In this document: one piece after another, positions 30,210-39,304 of the stretch
Numbering within the stretch: the stretch's first letter is position 1
Layout: every line of letters starts with the position of its first letter
The notes under the pieces: generated by a model
Database searches by the model: none
What the model was told of the DNA's origin: nothing
What the model saw: only the letters and a program-made list of their open reading frames with translations
Origin: Oscillospiraceae bacterium
GTDB lineage: Bacteria > Bacillota > Clostridia > Oscillospirales > Ruminococcaceae
DNA: 64,000 nucleotides
NCBI GenBank assembly: GCA_028720105.1
Contig: JAQYLI010000040.1
Span: forward strand, 62,001-126,000
Direction of reading: 5' to 3'
Made by a program: the position numbers and the translations under genes

Positions 30210-31802
30210 TCAGTCAAGGCTCTTCATTGTGGGGAACAGCAGAACATCTCTGATAGCGCTGCTGTTTGTAAGGAGCATAACAAGCCTGTCAATACCGAAA
30301 CCAATACCGCCTGTGGGGGGCATACCGATCTCGAGAGCGCGGAGGAAATCCTCGTCAATGCTGTTTGCTTCTTCGTCGCCCAGACGCTTCATCTCTTCCT
30401 GAGCCTCAAATCTTCTGCGCTGATCAACAGGGTCATTCAGCTCAGAGTATGCATTAGCCATCTCTCTGCCCGTGATGAAAAGCTCGAAACGCTCGGTGTA
30501 TTCGGGATTTTCGGGCTTCATCTTTGTAAGAGGAGAAATGTCCGTAGGGTGATCCATAATGAATGTGGGCTGGATAAGATGCTCCTCAACAAATTCGTCA
30601 AAGAAAAGATTAAGGATATCGCCCTTCTTGTGGCGCTTTTCATACTCAATGTGATGAGCGTCCGCAGCAGCTCTCGCCTCTTCAATAGTGTGTATCTCGT
30701 TAAAGTCAACGCCCGAGTATTTCTTCACAGCGTCCACCATAGTAAGCCTCTCAAAAGGCTTGCCGAGATCTATTTCAACGTCACCATACATTATCTTTGT
30801 GGTGCCACATACTTCTTCGGCGCAGTGACGATAAAGATTTTCCGCCAGATCCATCATACCGTGATAATCGGTGTATGCCTGATAAAGCTCCATAAGAGTA
30901 AACTCGGGATTGTGCTTAGTGTCAACGCCCTCGTTGCGGAAAACTCTGCCTATCTCGTAAACTCTGTCCAGACCGCCTACAATAAGTCTCTTGAGATAAA
31001 GCTCAAGTGAAATTCTGAGCCTTACGTCTTCGTTCAGCGCATTGTAATGAGTCTCAAAGGGACGTGCGGAAGCTCCGCCCGCATTTGCCACCAGCATAGG
31101 AGTCTCAACCTCAATGAAGCCCTGAGCGTCAAGATAGCGCCTGATAGCCGCAATAATGCGTGAACGCTTTCTGAATGTCTCAGCAACATCGGGATTAACG
31201 ATAAGGTCAACATATCTCTGACGGTAGCGAGCGTCCTGGTCCTTCAAGCCGTGCCACTTTTCGGGAAGGGGCAGCAGTGACTTTGTGAGCAGAGTGATCT
31301 TCTGAGCGTGAACGGTAACTTCACCGGTCCTTGTCTTGAAAACAAAGCCCTCAACGCCAACGATATCGCCCATATCCCAGGTCTTGAACTCCTTGAACGC
31401 CTCCTCACCGATGTCGTTCATACGTACATAGACTTGCATACGGTCAGTGCTGTCGCGAACGTCAATGAAGTTAGCCTTGCCCATATTGCGCCAGGTCATA
31501 ATTCTGCCTGCGATCTTAACGTTTATCCTGTTATTTTCAAGAGCAGCCTTCAGAGCCTCCTCGTCGCCGTTAGCTTCAGCGGTAAGGCGCTCCTCAAGCT
31601 CAGCGTACTGCTTTCTAATCTCGGAATTTTTGATATTGTAGTCAAACTTGGTTATCTCAAAGGGGTTTTTGCCCTGAGCCTTGAGATTGTCAAGCTTTTC
31701 CATTCTGACCTTTTTTAATATGTGGATATCTTCTTCGGTCTGCTCCGCCTCTTCCGCAGGTGAGGAGTTTTCCTTCAGCTGTTCATCTGCCATTTTTTTC
31801 AT
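30210..31802 (-). CDS. lysS: Lysyl-tRNA synthetase (class II)
   Basis: GRIMTWRNMGKANFIDVRD, RVFRNEGVDTKHNPEFTLMELYQAY, GIGFGIDRLVMLLT; probable start MADEQ at ~31793. Confidence 0.97.
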   Translation of the reverse strand: MKKMADEQLKENSSPAEEAEQTEEDIHILKKVRMEKLDNLKAQGKNPFEITKFDYNIKNSEIRKQYAELEERLTAEANGDEEALKAALENNRINVKIAGRIMTWRNMGKANFIDVRDSTDRMQVYVRMNDIGEEAFKEFKTWDMGDIVGVEGFVFKTRTGEVTVHAQKITLLTKSLLPLPEKWHGLKDQDARYRQRYVDLIVNPDVAETFRKRSRIIAAIRRYLDAQGFIEVETPMLVANAGGASARPFETHYNALNEDVRLRISLELYLKRLIVGGLDRVYEIGRVFRNEGVDTKHNPEFTLMELYQAYTDYHGMMDLAENLYRHCAEEVCGTTKIMYGDVEIDLGKPFERLTMVDAVKKYSGVDFNEIHTIEEARAAADAHHIEYEKRHKKGDILNLFFDEFVEEHLIQPTFIMDHPTDISPLTKMKPENPEYTERFELFITGREMANAYSELNDPVDQRRRFEAQEEMKRLGDEEANSIDEDFLRALEIGMPPTGGIGFGIDRLVMLLTNSSAIRDVLLFPTMKSLD

Positions 31803-31844
31803 TCCTTTGCAATATTTTAGTGCGTGATATTATTTAGTAAAAAA

Positions 31845-31932
31845 GCCAAATCTCATAAATTCTGCCTGCGCGGACATAAAACCCGCTGCCGGCATAAATT
31901 AACAGCGCGGCCCCGCTTCGGGTCGTCACCCG
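31845..31932 (-). repeat. GC-rich 3' element, copy B
   Basis: Reverse complement reads CGGGTGACGACCC...CCGCGCTGTTAATTT...CCGGCAG...TTTTATGTCCGCGC; starts 1 nt after TGA of greA. Confidence 0.75.
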
Positions 31933-31933
31933 A

Positions 31934-32410
31934 TCACTTGCTTATCTCCAGAACTTCCATCTTGATAATGCCCATAGGAGCCTCTACCTCGATAATATCG
32001 CCCACTTTTTTCTTGAGAGCGGCAATACCGATAGGTGCGTCATCGGAGATCTTGTTGTTTTCGGGGTCAGCCTCGGTGGAGCCGACTATCTGTATTTCAA
32101 GGATCTCGTCAAATTCAAGATCTTTAAGCTTAACAAAAGAACCGATGTCTATCTCGTCAGTGGAAAGGTCCTCATCGTTAACGACCTCGGCATTGCTGAT
32201 CTTCATTTCAATGTCAACGATCTCAGCCTCCAGGATAGCCTGCTCATTCTTAGCCTCATCGTACTCGGCGTTCTCGGAAAGGTCTCCGAAGGAACGAGCT
32301 TCCTTGAGCTTCTGAGCAACCTCTGCTCTGCGGACATTTTTGAGGTATTCGAGATGTTTTTCCAGATCCTTCAAACCTTCCGCGGACATTCTGATTTTCT
32401 TGACTGCCAT
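31934..32410 (-). CDS. greA: Transcription elongation factor GreA
   Basis: MAVKKIRMSAEGLKDLEKHLEYLKNVRR..., GDLSENAEYDEAKNEQ. Confidence 0.95.
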   Translation of the reverse strand: MAVKKIRMSAEGLKDLEKHLEYLKNVRRAEVAQKLKEARSFGDLSENAEYDEAKNEQAILEAEIVDIEMKISNAEVVNDEDLSTDEIDIGSFVKLKDLEFDEILEIQIVGSTEADPENNKISDDAPIGIAALKKKVGDIIEVEAPMGIIKMEVLEISK

Positions 32411-32545
32411 AATATATAACCATCCTTTCAAGTGACTTCGGATATAATTACCTAAGTTTATATTATATAACAAATCCTGATTTATGTCAAGGGATTTTAT
32501 GTAACCTAAATGCTAATTTCCGAAAATCGAAAAAACTGAGATAAA

Positions 32546-33664
32546 TTATACTGTCACAATTCCCAAATTTCCCTCTGAAATAAATCCGCACCCCTCCCCG
32601 AAGGAGAAAACATTATCAGCGGTGATTTCGCCGAAAGCGCCGTTTAAAGCCGAAAGCCCCTTTCGCGCCTTGTCTCTTCCGCGCTCTGAGGATATTTCGG
32701 GGAGCAGGAATTTTACCTGTCCGTCCTCATATAAAACACCGATGCCGCAGCTTACGGAAAATATTTTAACAGGCTTTCTGTCCTCGCCGCAGAGCTGATA
32801 TTTACCTGCGGTCTCGCAGTTTTTCCGTTTTATCTCCGTCTTGATAATTCCGTATCCGCCCGAAAGCCTGCACAGATAATAAGCAAAGCTGCCGAAAACG
32901 CAGACATCAATGATATTTTCATAAGTTTTTTCAAAGCTTACAAAATCGTCCTCGTCCTTATGCATAATGTAGGAATTGCCCTCTGCGGAAAGGACGGCAA
33001 AAAGTCCCGATTTTCCCAAAGGGAGCAGCTTTTTAACGCTTACCCTCGCCGCCGTGAAGCTGCTGTCCGAGTCCTCCGCGTCGCATATGTCGCTGCCAGT
33101 TATCTCTATCATCGCCCCCAGACTTACGGTCTTTTCAATCTCGCCGTCGGGAGTGCAGATGTACAGCAGGGAGTCGGAAAAAACGTAAAATCTCCCCTCA
33201 TAATAAGCCGCATATTCGGGAGCGGTAAGAGCACATAACACAGGCTCCTTATCGGGGTCATTGTAAACAAAAACGCCGCCCCTCTCGGTAATGAACATAA
33301 CGCAGTCCTCACCGAGAGCCGCCCCCGATATTCCCACGGGACACCGCACCTCGGCAATATTTCCCTCAAAGTCCGCCCTGAAAACCGTGTGCCTGCCCTC
33401 CGAGCCGAAAACGGCAACAATTCCTTTGTCGCTGTGGGAATAGACCGCCGACAAAGGCTTGTCCGTGCCGAAATCGAGAGCCTTTATATCAGCCGTAACG
33501 GGCTGCGTATCGGCAGCGCTTCGTCTTTCGGGAGCTTTTGACGCAGTCCTTGCTTTAGGAGCAGCTTTAGCCTTTTGGGGCTTGCTGTTTGCCGCAGCAA
33601 TGCCTGCCGCCGCTCCTGCCCCTGCCGCAGCAGTGCATAATAAAGCTATGTCCTTGGCTTTCAT
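32546..33664 (-). CDS. Hypothetical protein with N-terminal hydrophobic segment, beta-propeller-like body
   Basis: Ala-rich N-terminus; repeated short beta-strand pattern; directly follows YceG-like gene. Confidence 0.6.
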   Translation of the reverse strand: MKAKDIALLCTAAAGAGAAAGIAAANSKPQKAKAAPKARTASKAPERRSAADTQPVTADIKALDFGTDKPLSAVYSHSDKGIVAVFGSEGRHTVFRADFEGNIAEVRCPVGISGAALGEDCVMFITERGGVFVYNDPDKEPVLCALTAPEYAAYYEGRFYVFSDSLLYICTPDGEIEKTVSLGAMIEITGSDICDAEDSDSSFTAARVSVKKLLPLGKSGLFAVLSAEGNSYIMHKDEDDFVSFEKTYENIIDVCVFGSFAYYLCRLSGGYGIIKTEIKRKNCETAGKYQLCGEDRKPVKIFSVSCGIGVLYEDGQVKFLLPEISSERGRDKARKGLSALNGAFGEITADNVFSFGEGCGFISEGNLGIVTV

Positions 33665-35958
33665 TTTATTTCACCCTTTCCGTTTACTTGTTTTTTTCCG
33701 AATATCCTCTTGAAAATGGATTTTTTCGGGTCAGCCGTCCGCTTGCTCAGATCGGGTATCTGTAAATCGAACATATACTCACCCGTCTCCATACAGTTAA
33801 TGACCCCGTTGTTATAATATTTCTCCGCGCTCTGATATCCCGTAGGAACATAAAATGCCACATCAAATCCCAGCTTGCTCAGAAACGCAAGGAGTATGCT
33901 GTCCGCCCGAGAAATGACATTCTCCCCCGTTGCGATATAAATGACCTTGGGATTTACCGCCGTAAAATCGAATTTCTGAATAAGCCGCAGAATATCGCTG
34001 CTCATATTAAGAGCAATATGAATTATCCTGTATTCCAGACCGCCCGTTTTCTGATCCTTTATCACATTAGCCTCAAGAAATGCGGACAGCTTATCCAGAA
34101 TGTAGTCCTGAGTTTCCTCCTTGAGAAAGCCATAGCCGTAATTCTTGTGAGCCTTCACAGCCGACTTGTTCAGCCTGCCGTTTTTCATAAAGCCCACCGC
34201 ATATTCGCAGGAGCCTTCCTCGTTTGTAATAGGCTCGCCCTTGAAAATAAGTGTGTTGTCGGGAAAAGCAATTGCCATATCGTGAAGCTCGTTCCAGTAT
34301 CTGGGCAGGTCCTTGTCCTTGACTCCCGAAATTTTCGCCATAATAACGGGAATGTTCACCACGTCCCCCGAAACGCTGAAATTGGGTCTGAATTTCAGTT
34401 CGGAAGCCCATAGCATAGGGATCTCCTCGTACATCGTTTTAAGAACTACCGCATTTGCCTTTGCGTATTGATGACTGCGGAAAATGCCCGTGTCGGTGTA
34501 CATCATACTGTCAAGCTCACGCTCCGCATAGTACGCCACCGTACCGAGAGAAGCGTCTCCCCCCTCTCTGGGGAATTTCTCCGCAGGCAGCGACTCCGTA
34601 AAATTCCGCTCATACATAAGGTCATCATACAGCTCGCATTTGCCTCCAAGCTCGGGTCTGAGTATTAAAACGTCCGCAGGACAGCGGGCTATCATCTTCA
34701 CAAACATAGCCTCCGAAGCGCTTCTGCAGCCGCCGAAAATGATAAGACAGGGAAATCCCTTTCTGCCGCCGCCGAAAAGCTCCTTCTGATATCTTTTCAG
34801 CCAGCACAGCAGGAACACCGCCTTGGAAATACCCTTTCTCATATCGTTCCCGTCCGCAAAGTACATATCCATGACCGCCCCGAAAGCGTTTCGCATAATG
34901 CCCTGTAATTTCGGGTCGGAGTGAACGATGTTCTGTGAAAGCGCAGCAGTCATATCTGCGGGAGTTCTGTAATTTCCCCGAGATACAGAATTTATCTCCT
35001 CATTTGAAGGCGGCTCTATAGCCTTGTCAATAACCAAAGGGACTCTCGTCTCTCTCAGCTTCATATAAAAGCTGTACAGGTCGCTGAGATATGTTGTCTT
35101 GTTCTCCGCACCGTTTATCCTCGCATAGCAGGTGTAATATGTGTCAGGCTCGCTTCCTCTTGCGGCAGGCTCGGTGAGAATGTCCGCATAAATATTTCCC
35201 GATATCCACGCATTAACGCAGAAGCCGCCGTTTTTTCGTGCAGGGTTCAAACTGCCTGCCGGTACTGCCGCCGCATTTTTCCGCTTGTCATCGGCTTTTT
35301 TTCTGATATCCGCAAGAGTAAATCCCGAGGGAAAATCCACTCCCTCCGAAACATCTATAAGCACCGCCGTTTTTTCACATTCGGGCAGCTTGTCAAAATA
35401 ACCGCTGCCGTCATATTCCGCAATAAGCACATCACAGCCTGCCCTTGCCGCCGCATTCAGCATCATCATTTCGTGACGGGAAATGCCGCCCCTGCACAGT
35501 ATCTTCGGGGGATATTTCTCCTTTGAGGGAGCAAGTGCCCTTGCAATATCCCGTCTCAGCCAGCACATAAATTTGATAAAGGTGTTTTTTAAAATGCTGT
35601 CATTCTTGCCCTCGCTTTTGAGCCGTGAGAGGGACTCAAAAAAGCAGTCCGACAATGTCCTTACAGCGTCCTCCGAAGCATTGCAGCACTTCCTCGCCGC
35701 CGCCTTTATAAATTCCCTGTCAAGCTTAAAATCCGAAGCGCAGGAGCTTTCAAAATAAGCGATATCACCTGCAGTGGGATTAGCCATACCCTTTTCGAGA
35801 AAAGCCCCGCGCCTTACCGCCATAGCGAAAAAGCGCAGAAGAAGCTCCTCGGTATCGGGGCAGTATTTATTTATCCTCAGAAAATGACCTCCTGCGGAAA
35901 GCTGTTCCGACAGAAGCTCCGGGGGTATGGAAATGTTCATACTCAAACCATCTTTCAT
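33661..35958 (-). CDS. YceG-family protein (toxic-anion/Ter-associated)
   Basis: CWLRRDIARAL...PPKILCRGGISRHEMMMLNAAARAGCDVLI and DLPRYWNELHDMAIAF...LIFKGEPIT segments. Confidence 0.75.
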   Translation of the reverse strand: MKDGLSMNISIPPELLSEQLSAGGHFLRINKYCPDTEELLLRFFAMAVRRGAFLEKGMANPTAGDIAYFESSCASDFKLDREFIKAAARKCCNASEDAVRTLSDCFFESLSRLKSEGKNDSILKNTFIKFMCWLRRDIARALAPSKEKYPPKILCRGGISRHEMMMLNAAARAGCDVLIAEYDGSGYFDKLPECEKTAVLIDVSEGVDFPSGFTLADIRKKADDKRKNAAAVPAGSLNPARKNGGFCVNAWISGNIYADILTEPAARGSEPDTYYTCYARINGAENKTTYLSDLYSFYMKLRETRVPLVIDKAIEPPSNEEINSVSRGNYRTPADMTAALSQNIVHSDPKLQGIMRNAFGAVMDMYFADGNDMRKGISKAVFLLCWLKRYQKELFGGGRKGFPCLIIFGGCRSASEAMFVKMIARCPADVLILRPELGGKCELYDDLMYERNFTESLPAEKFPREGGDASLGTVAYYAERELDSMMYTDTGIFRSHQYAKANAVVLKTMYEEIPMLWASELKFRPNFSVSGDVVNIPVIMAKISGVKDKDLPRYWNELHDMAIAFPDNTLIFKGEPITNEEGSCEYAVGFMKNGRLNKSAVKAHKNYGYGFLKEETQDYILDKLSAFLEANVIKDQKTGGLEYRIIHIALNMSSDILRLIQKFDFTAVNPKVIYIATGENVISRADSILLAFLSKLGFDVAFYVPTGYQSAEKYYNNGVINCMETGEYMFDLQIPDLSKRTADPKKSIFKRIFGKKQVNGKGEIK

Positions 35959-37364
35959 TGATCTCTAAGATTGCCGATAAAGGGGATAATGTCCTTGTAG
36001 CTCACCGCAAGATTAAGGTTCTGACCCTTGCTGAAGCCTGCGGTGCTGATGCCGATGACCTCCCCGTGCATATTAAGGAGAGCGCCCCCCGAGCTGCCGC
36101 CCGAAATGGGAGCGGTAAACTGTATCATATCAACGCCGTTTATCTCCCGAAAGCCCGAAATGATTCCGTCGGAAACGCTGTTAAAAAGCCCAAGGGGACT
36201 GCCTATAGCCACCACCTTCTGACCTCGCCTCAGCTCCTCTCTGCCGCTGTAGAACCGCATAGGAGTAAGCTGCCTGTCAATTCGGAGAATTGCCAGATCA
36301 AGGTTCGGGTGATATTTGATTATCTCATTAGTGCGGTAAATGTTCTCATCATTTTCCAGCTGAACGGAGAATGATCTTGCGCCTCCCGCCACGTGGAAAT
36401 TGGTGAGTATGTAGCCGCCTCTGCCAATAATAATGCCCGAGCCCGAGCCGATGACCTTTCCCCTGCTGTTGTGAAGATTTATCATCACCACCGATGAAGC
36501 AAGAGTTGCAAGCTCCTCAAAGGACATCTCGCCGCTCTGCGCAGCACTTTCTCTGACGGGAGATACTGCAGACGTGCTTACCGCAGGTGTTCTCACAGGC
36601 GATGTGGGAACGTTAAGAGGGATATGATTTCCCGAAACTGCCGGAACAGCAGCCTTTGCCGCCTTTGCCCCCACCTTTGACGCAATAGGGGTGGTGTCCG
36701 ATTTTTCCGTCCTTGCAGGCTGATACTCGGGGAGAGTAAATTCCCTGTTTTCCCCCAGCCTTATAAGCTCTTCTCTCCGCTCCATTCCCTCGGGGAGAGA
36801 CGGTTCGCCTGAGGGAACGAGAAGCAGCACGTCTATCCCCATAAGCGCCGCCATAAGGCAGAAAAGATATTCCTTGCAGCCAGCCTTACCCGAGCATACC
36901 AGCTTGGGACATTTTCCTCCCTCGCAGAAAAGCCCGGGGAGGAGCCTGTCAGCGCGGAACATAAGCATAGCCGCAAGATTTTTTTCTATGGAAGGATTTA
37001 TATTTTTCCGAGCCGAGCGGTAAAGCGAGCATACCTCTTTCAGAGCCGTCTCCATTTCGGGAGAAAGCACCTTTTCGCCGCTGCAAAGCCTGTCCCATTT
37101 GCCGCCGTATTCCGCCGCTTCTTTGACGCCGGGCATAGGAAACGAAGTCACTCTGCGGTAAATGCATCTCTCATCAGCGGACAGCCTGCGGTCGAGCTTC
37201 CCGATATCCTCCGAAAGACCCGGGTAATATCCTGCTGCCATAACAAAATAAACGCTTCTTACCCCTGCCGCTGTCCGTCCTCTCACGTCTCCAAAGGCTT
37301 CAATTCCTGTTATTTTCATTGGATTGAACCGAATTTCCATTATCCCATAACTCCATTTTGACAA
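35955..37364 (-). CDS. S1C trypsin-like serine protease with YceG-like N-terminal segment
   Basis: GSGSGIIIGRGGYILTNFHVA, NLDLAILRID, ISGGSSGGALLN catalytic motifs; N-terminal CPKLVCSGKAGCKEYLFCLMAALMGIDVLLL. Confidence 0.85.
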   Translation of the reverse strand: MSKWSYGIMEIRFNPMKITGIEAFGDVRGRTAAGVRSVYFVMAAGYYPGLSEDIGKLDRRLSADERCIYRRVTSFPMPGVKEAAEYGGKWDRLCSGEKVLSPEMETALKEVCSLYRSARKNINPSIEKNLAAMLMFRADRLLPGLFCEGGKCPKLVCSGKAGCKEYLFCLMAALMGIDVLLLVPSGEPSLPEGMERREELIRLGENREFTLPEYQPARTEKSDTTPIASKVGAKAAKAAVPAVSGNHIPLNVPTSPVRTPAVSTSAVSPVRESAAQSGEMSFEELATLASSVVMINLHNSRGKVIGSGSGIIIGRGGYILTNFHVAGGARSFSVQLENDENIYRTNEIIKYHPNLDLAILRIDRQLTPMRFYSGREELRRGQKVVAIGSPLGLFNSVSDGIISGFREINGVDMIQFTAPISGGSSGGALLNMHGEVIGISTAGFSKGQNLNLAVSYKDIIPFIGNLRDQ

Positions 37365-37564
37365 AAGCTGTTTAAGACAAATTAACCGTAATTATATTAT
37401 ACAACATATCATAAAAAAAATCAACGGGTGAACCATACTGTAAACCCATATTACTATTATAGCACAAAAGTTCTCAAATGTCAATACCCCCGGCAGACTA
37501 TTTGTGAAAAACGCCGATAAAAAATTTCCCCTTATCGGCAGGAACTTTTTATCGGCGCGAAGTA

Positions 37565-37693
37565 TTATAAATTGGAAATCTCTCTGTCTCCCATTTCCTG
37601 TGCAGCCTCGCTGAGAGAAAAGCATTTTCTGTGAAAAGCGGTGCAGTTGAAGCGAAAGAGGGGATTTTCCTCGCAGCTTGACAACACAGGCAT
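37565..37693 (-). CDS. Candidate 42 aa Cys-containing small protein
   Basis: Own translation MPVLSSCEENPLFRFNCTAFHRKCFSLSEAAQEMGDREISNL; gggagagg RBS; 17 nt after upstream stop; terminator hairpin follows. Confidence 0.5.
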   Translation of the reverse strand: MPVLSSCEENPLFRFNCTAFHRKCFSLSEAAQEMGDREISNL

Positions 37694-37709
37694 AAATACA
37701 CCTCTCCCA

Positions 37710-38204
37710 TCATATTTTTTCTGACCGATTTATTTTATCCCAAAAGTCATACCCGCGCTCCTCAAGATATTCGTAAACCTTTTTTCGGGCATAATATCTT
37801 GCCTGCCGCTCCTCACATACCTCTGACTTTTCCTCACCCGAAAGCCACTGATAATAATGGGTCAGCTCGTGGGCAAGGGAAGAAACGGTGCTGCAAAGAG
37901 CGTTAAATTCACCGTGCTTCTCCCGAAGCGCATAAAAATCTCCCACGGCTATTTTTATAAACGGCGTTCCCGACCTGTCAAACGGCGTGAATATGACTGC
38001 CGAAACATATTCCCCGTCCATAGCCCTTATCTGCTCTGTATTTTTCAGATAAACGTTCACCCTTACGGGAAATGCATATCGGGAGCGGAGCCATTTTACA
38101 AAATCAAGGAAAAAGCAGCGAAGCCTGCCGTCCATTCCATTGGCGCAGCGAAGCCATATGCCGCCCTCTGCACTGTCCGAACCGCGTTTTATCCATATCC
38201 TCAA
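37710..38204 (-). CDS. Putative zinc metallopeptidase-like protein (HExxH)
   Basis: STVSSLAHELTHYYQWLSGEE. Confidence 0.6.
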   Translation of the reverse strand: MRIWIKRGSDSAEGGIWLRCANGMDGRLRCFFLDFVKWLRSRYAFPVRVNVYLKNTEQIRAMDGEYVSAVIFTPFDRSGTPFIKIAVGDFYALREKHGEFNALCSTVSSLAHELTHYYQWLSGEEKSEVCEERQARYYARKKVYEYLEERGYDFWDKINRSEKI

Positions 38205-38358
38205 GCCGCCGCCCCCTTTTTTATTATTATATCCTCAGAGCAAAGGTCTGTCAAGAAAAGGAGTGTCCCCTTTGCCGCTTCGTTGGTTAGAATGTGAAGC
38301 GAGCAAAGTGTGTTGCACGGTACCGATAATTACTTCTTTATCGGTAGTACCCTAAAAT

Positions 38359-38390
38359 GCCGTTTCCCAAAAATGAGAAACGGCAATGCA
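38359..38390 (-). terminator. Rho-independent terminator-like hairpin
   Basis: GCCGTTTC..GAAACGGC downstream of the DUF134 gene. Confidence 0.6.
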
Positions 38391-38395
38391 AAATA

Positions 38396-39145
38396 TCAGT
38401 GACAGCTTCCTCCGCAGCTGTGTGAGCCGCAGGAATGACCCTCGCTGTGGCTGTGATGACTGCACATAACATTCGGGTCAAAGCTCAGACCGCCCTCTAA
38501 AAATGCCTTCACAGCCGCGTCCGCATTTCCGCTTGCGCCGCCGTAAAGTCTTATGCCCGCCTGAGCCAGAGCGTTCTGAGCGCCCCCGCCGATACCTCCG
38601 CAGATAAGCACGTCAGCGCCGTTTTCCTTCAGAAAGCCTGCCAGCGCCCCGTGACCGTTTTCGGGAGCGGCAATAACTTCCTCGCCCGTTATCCTGCCTT
38701 CCTCCGTGTCATAAAGCTTGAAAAAGCTTGTGTGACCGAAGTGCTGAAAAATTTCTCCGTTATCGTAGGTTACCGCAATTCTCATAATACCGTTTCCTTT
38801 CTTTTTTGCCATTCTGCTTTCCATAGCGCCCCGACGGCAGCCGCAGCATTTTCCGCCGCCGCACAGAGCATAGCTGCCTCCCGAAACAACGAGGGGTCTG
38901 CCGTTGACGATACACCGGGCTATCTTTTCGCGGGCGCAGTTGTAAATTTCCGTAGCGGTGGTGCGTGATATCTCCATAAGCTTTGCCGCCTGACTGTGCG
39001 TAAGCCTTTCAAGGTCAACCAGCCGTATGACCTCGTATTCGTCCACGGTCAGCACCACAGCGTCTCCCGAAGCCACACCTGCAGGGGAAAAGGAGCAGTA
39101 CTCGGGCTCCCTGCAAACCTTTCGGCACCTTTGGGGTCTTGGCAT
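38396..39145 (-). CDS. DUF134 HTH protein fused to NifX/NifB-type cofactor-binding domain
   Basis: MPRPQRCRKVCREPEYCSFSPAG (DUF134); C-terminal NifX-like domain with His/Cys tail. Confidence 0.88.
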   Translation of the reverse strand: MPRPQRCRKVCREPEYCSFSPAGVASGDAVVLTVDEYEVIRLVDLERLTHSQAAKLMEISRTTATEIYNCAREKIARCIVNGRPLVVSGGSYALCGGGKCCGCRRGAMESRMAKKKGNGIMRIAVTYDNGEIFQHFGHTSFFKLYDTEEGRITGEEVIAAPENGHGALAGFLKENGADVLICGGIGGGAQNALAQAGIRLYGGASGNADAAVKAFLEGGLSFDPNVMCSHHSHSEGHSCGSHSCGGSCH

Positions 39146-39304
39146 AAAAATCCCTCCTTGTTTCCGTCTATGGTCGATTATAACATATTTCTTTTTAAAA
39201 ATCAATAGGCAGAGGGAATTTTTCGCATAAACATCAAAAGCCGCTCATAAAGGGCGGCTTCTGATGTTTATATTATAGAATGAAGGGGGAGAAATGAAAC
39301 AGCG

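Noticed and set aside
30153-31010. 285 aa plus-strand ORF antisense to lysS
   Set aside because: lysS is unambiguous on the minus strand; the plus ORF spans its terminator and has no recognisable domain
37392-37625. 77 aa minus-strand ORF
   Set aside because: Runs across the terminator hairpin and promoter region of the protease operon; the 42 aa ORF in the other frame is better supported by its RBS
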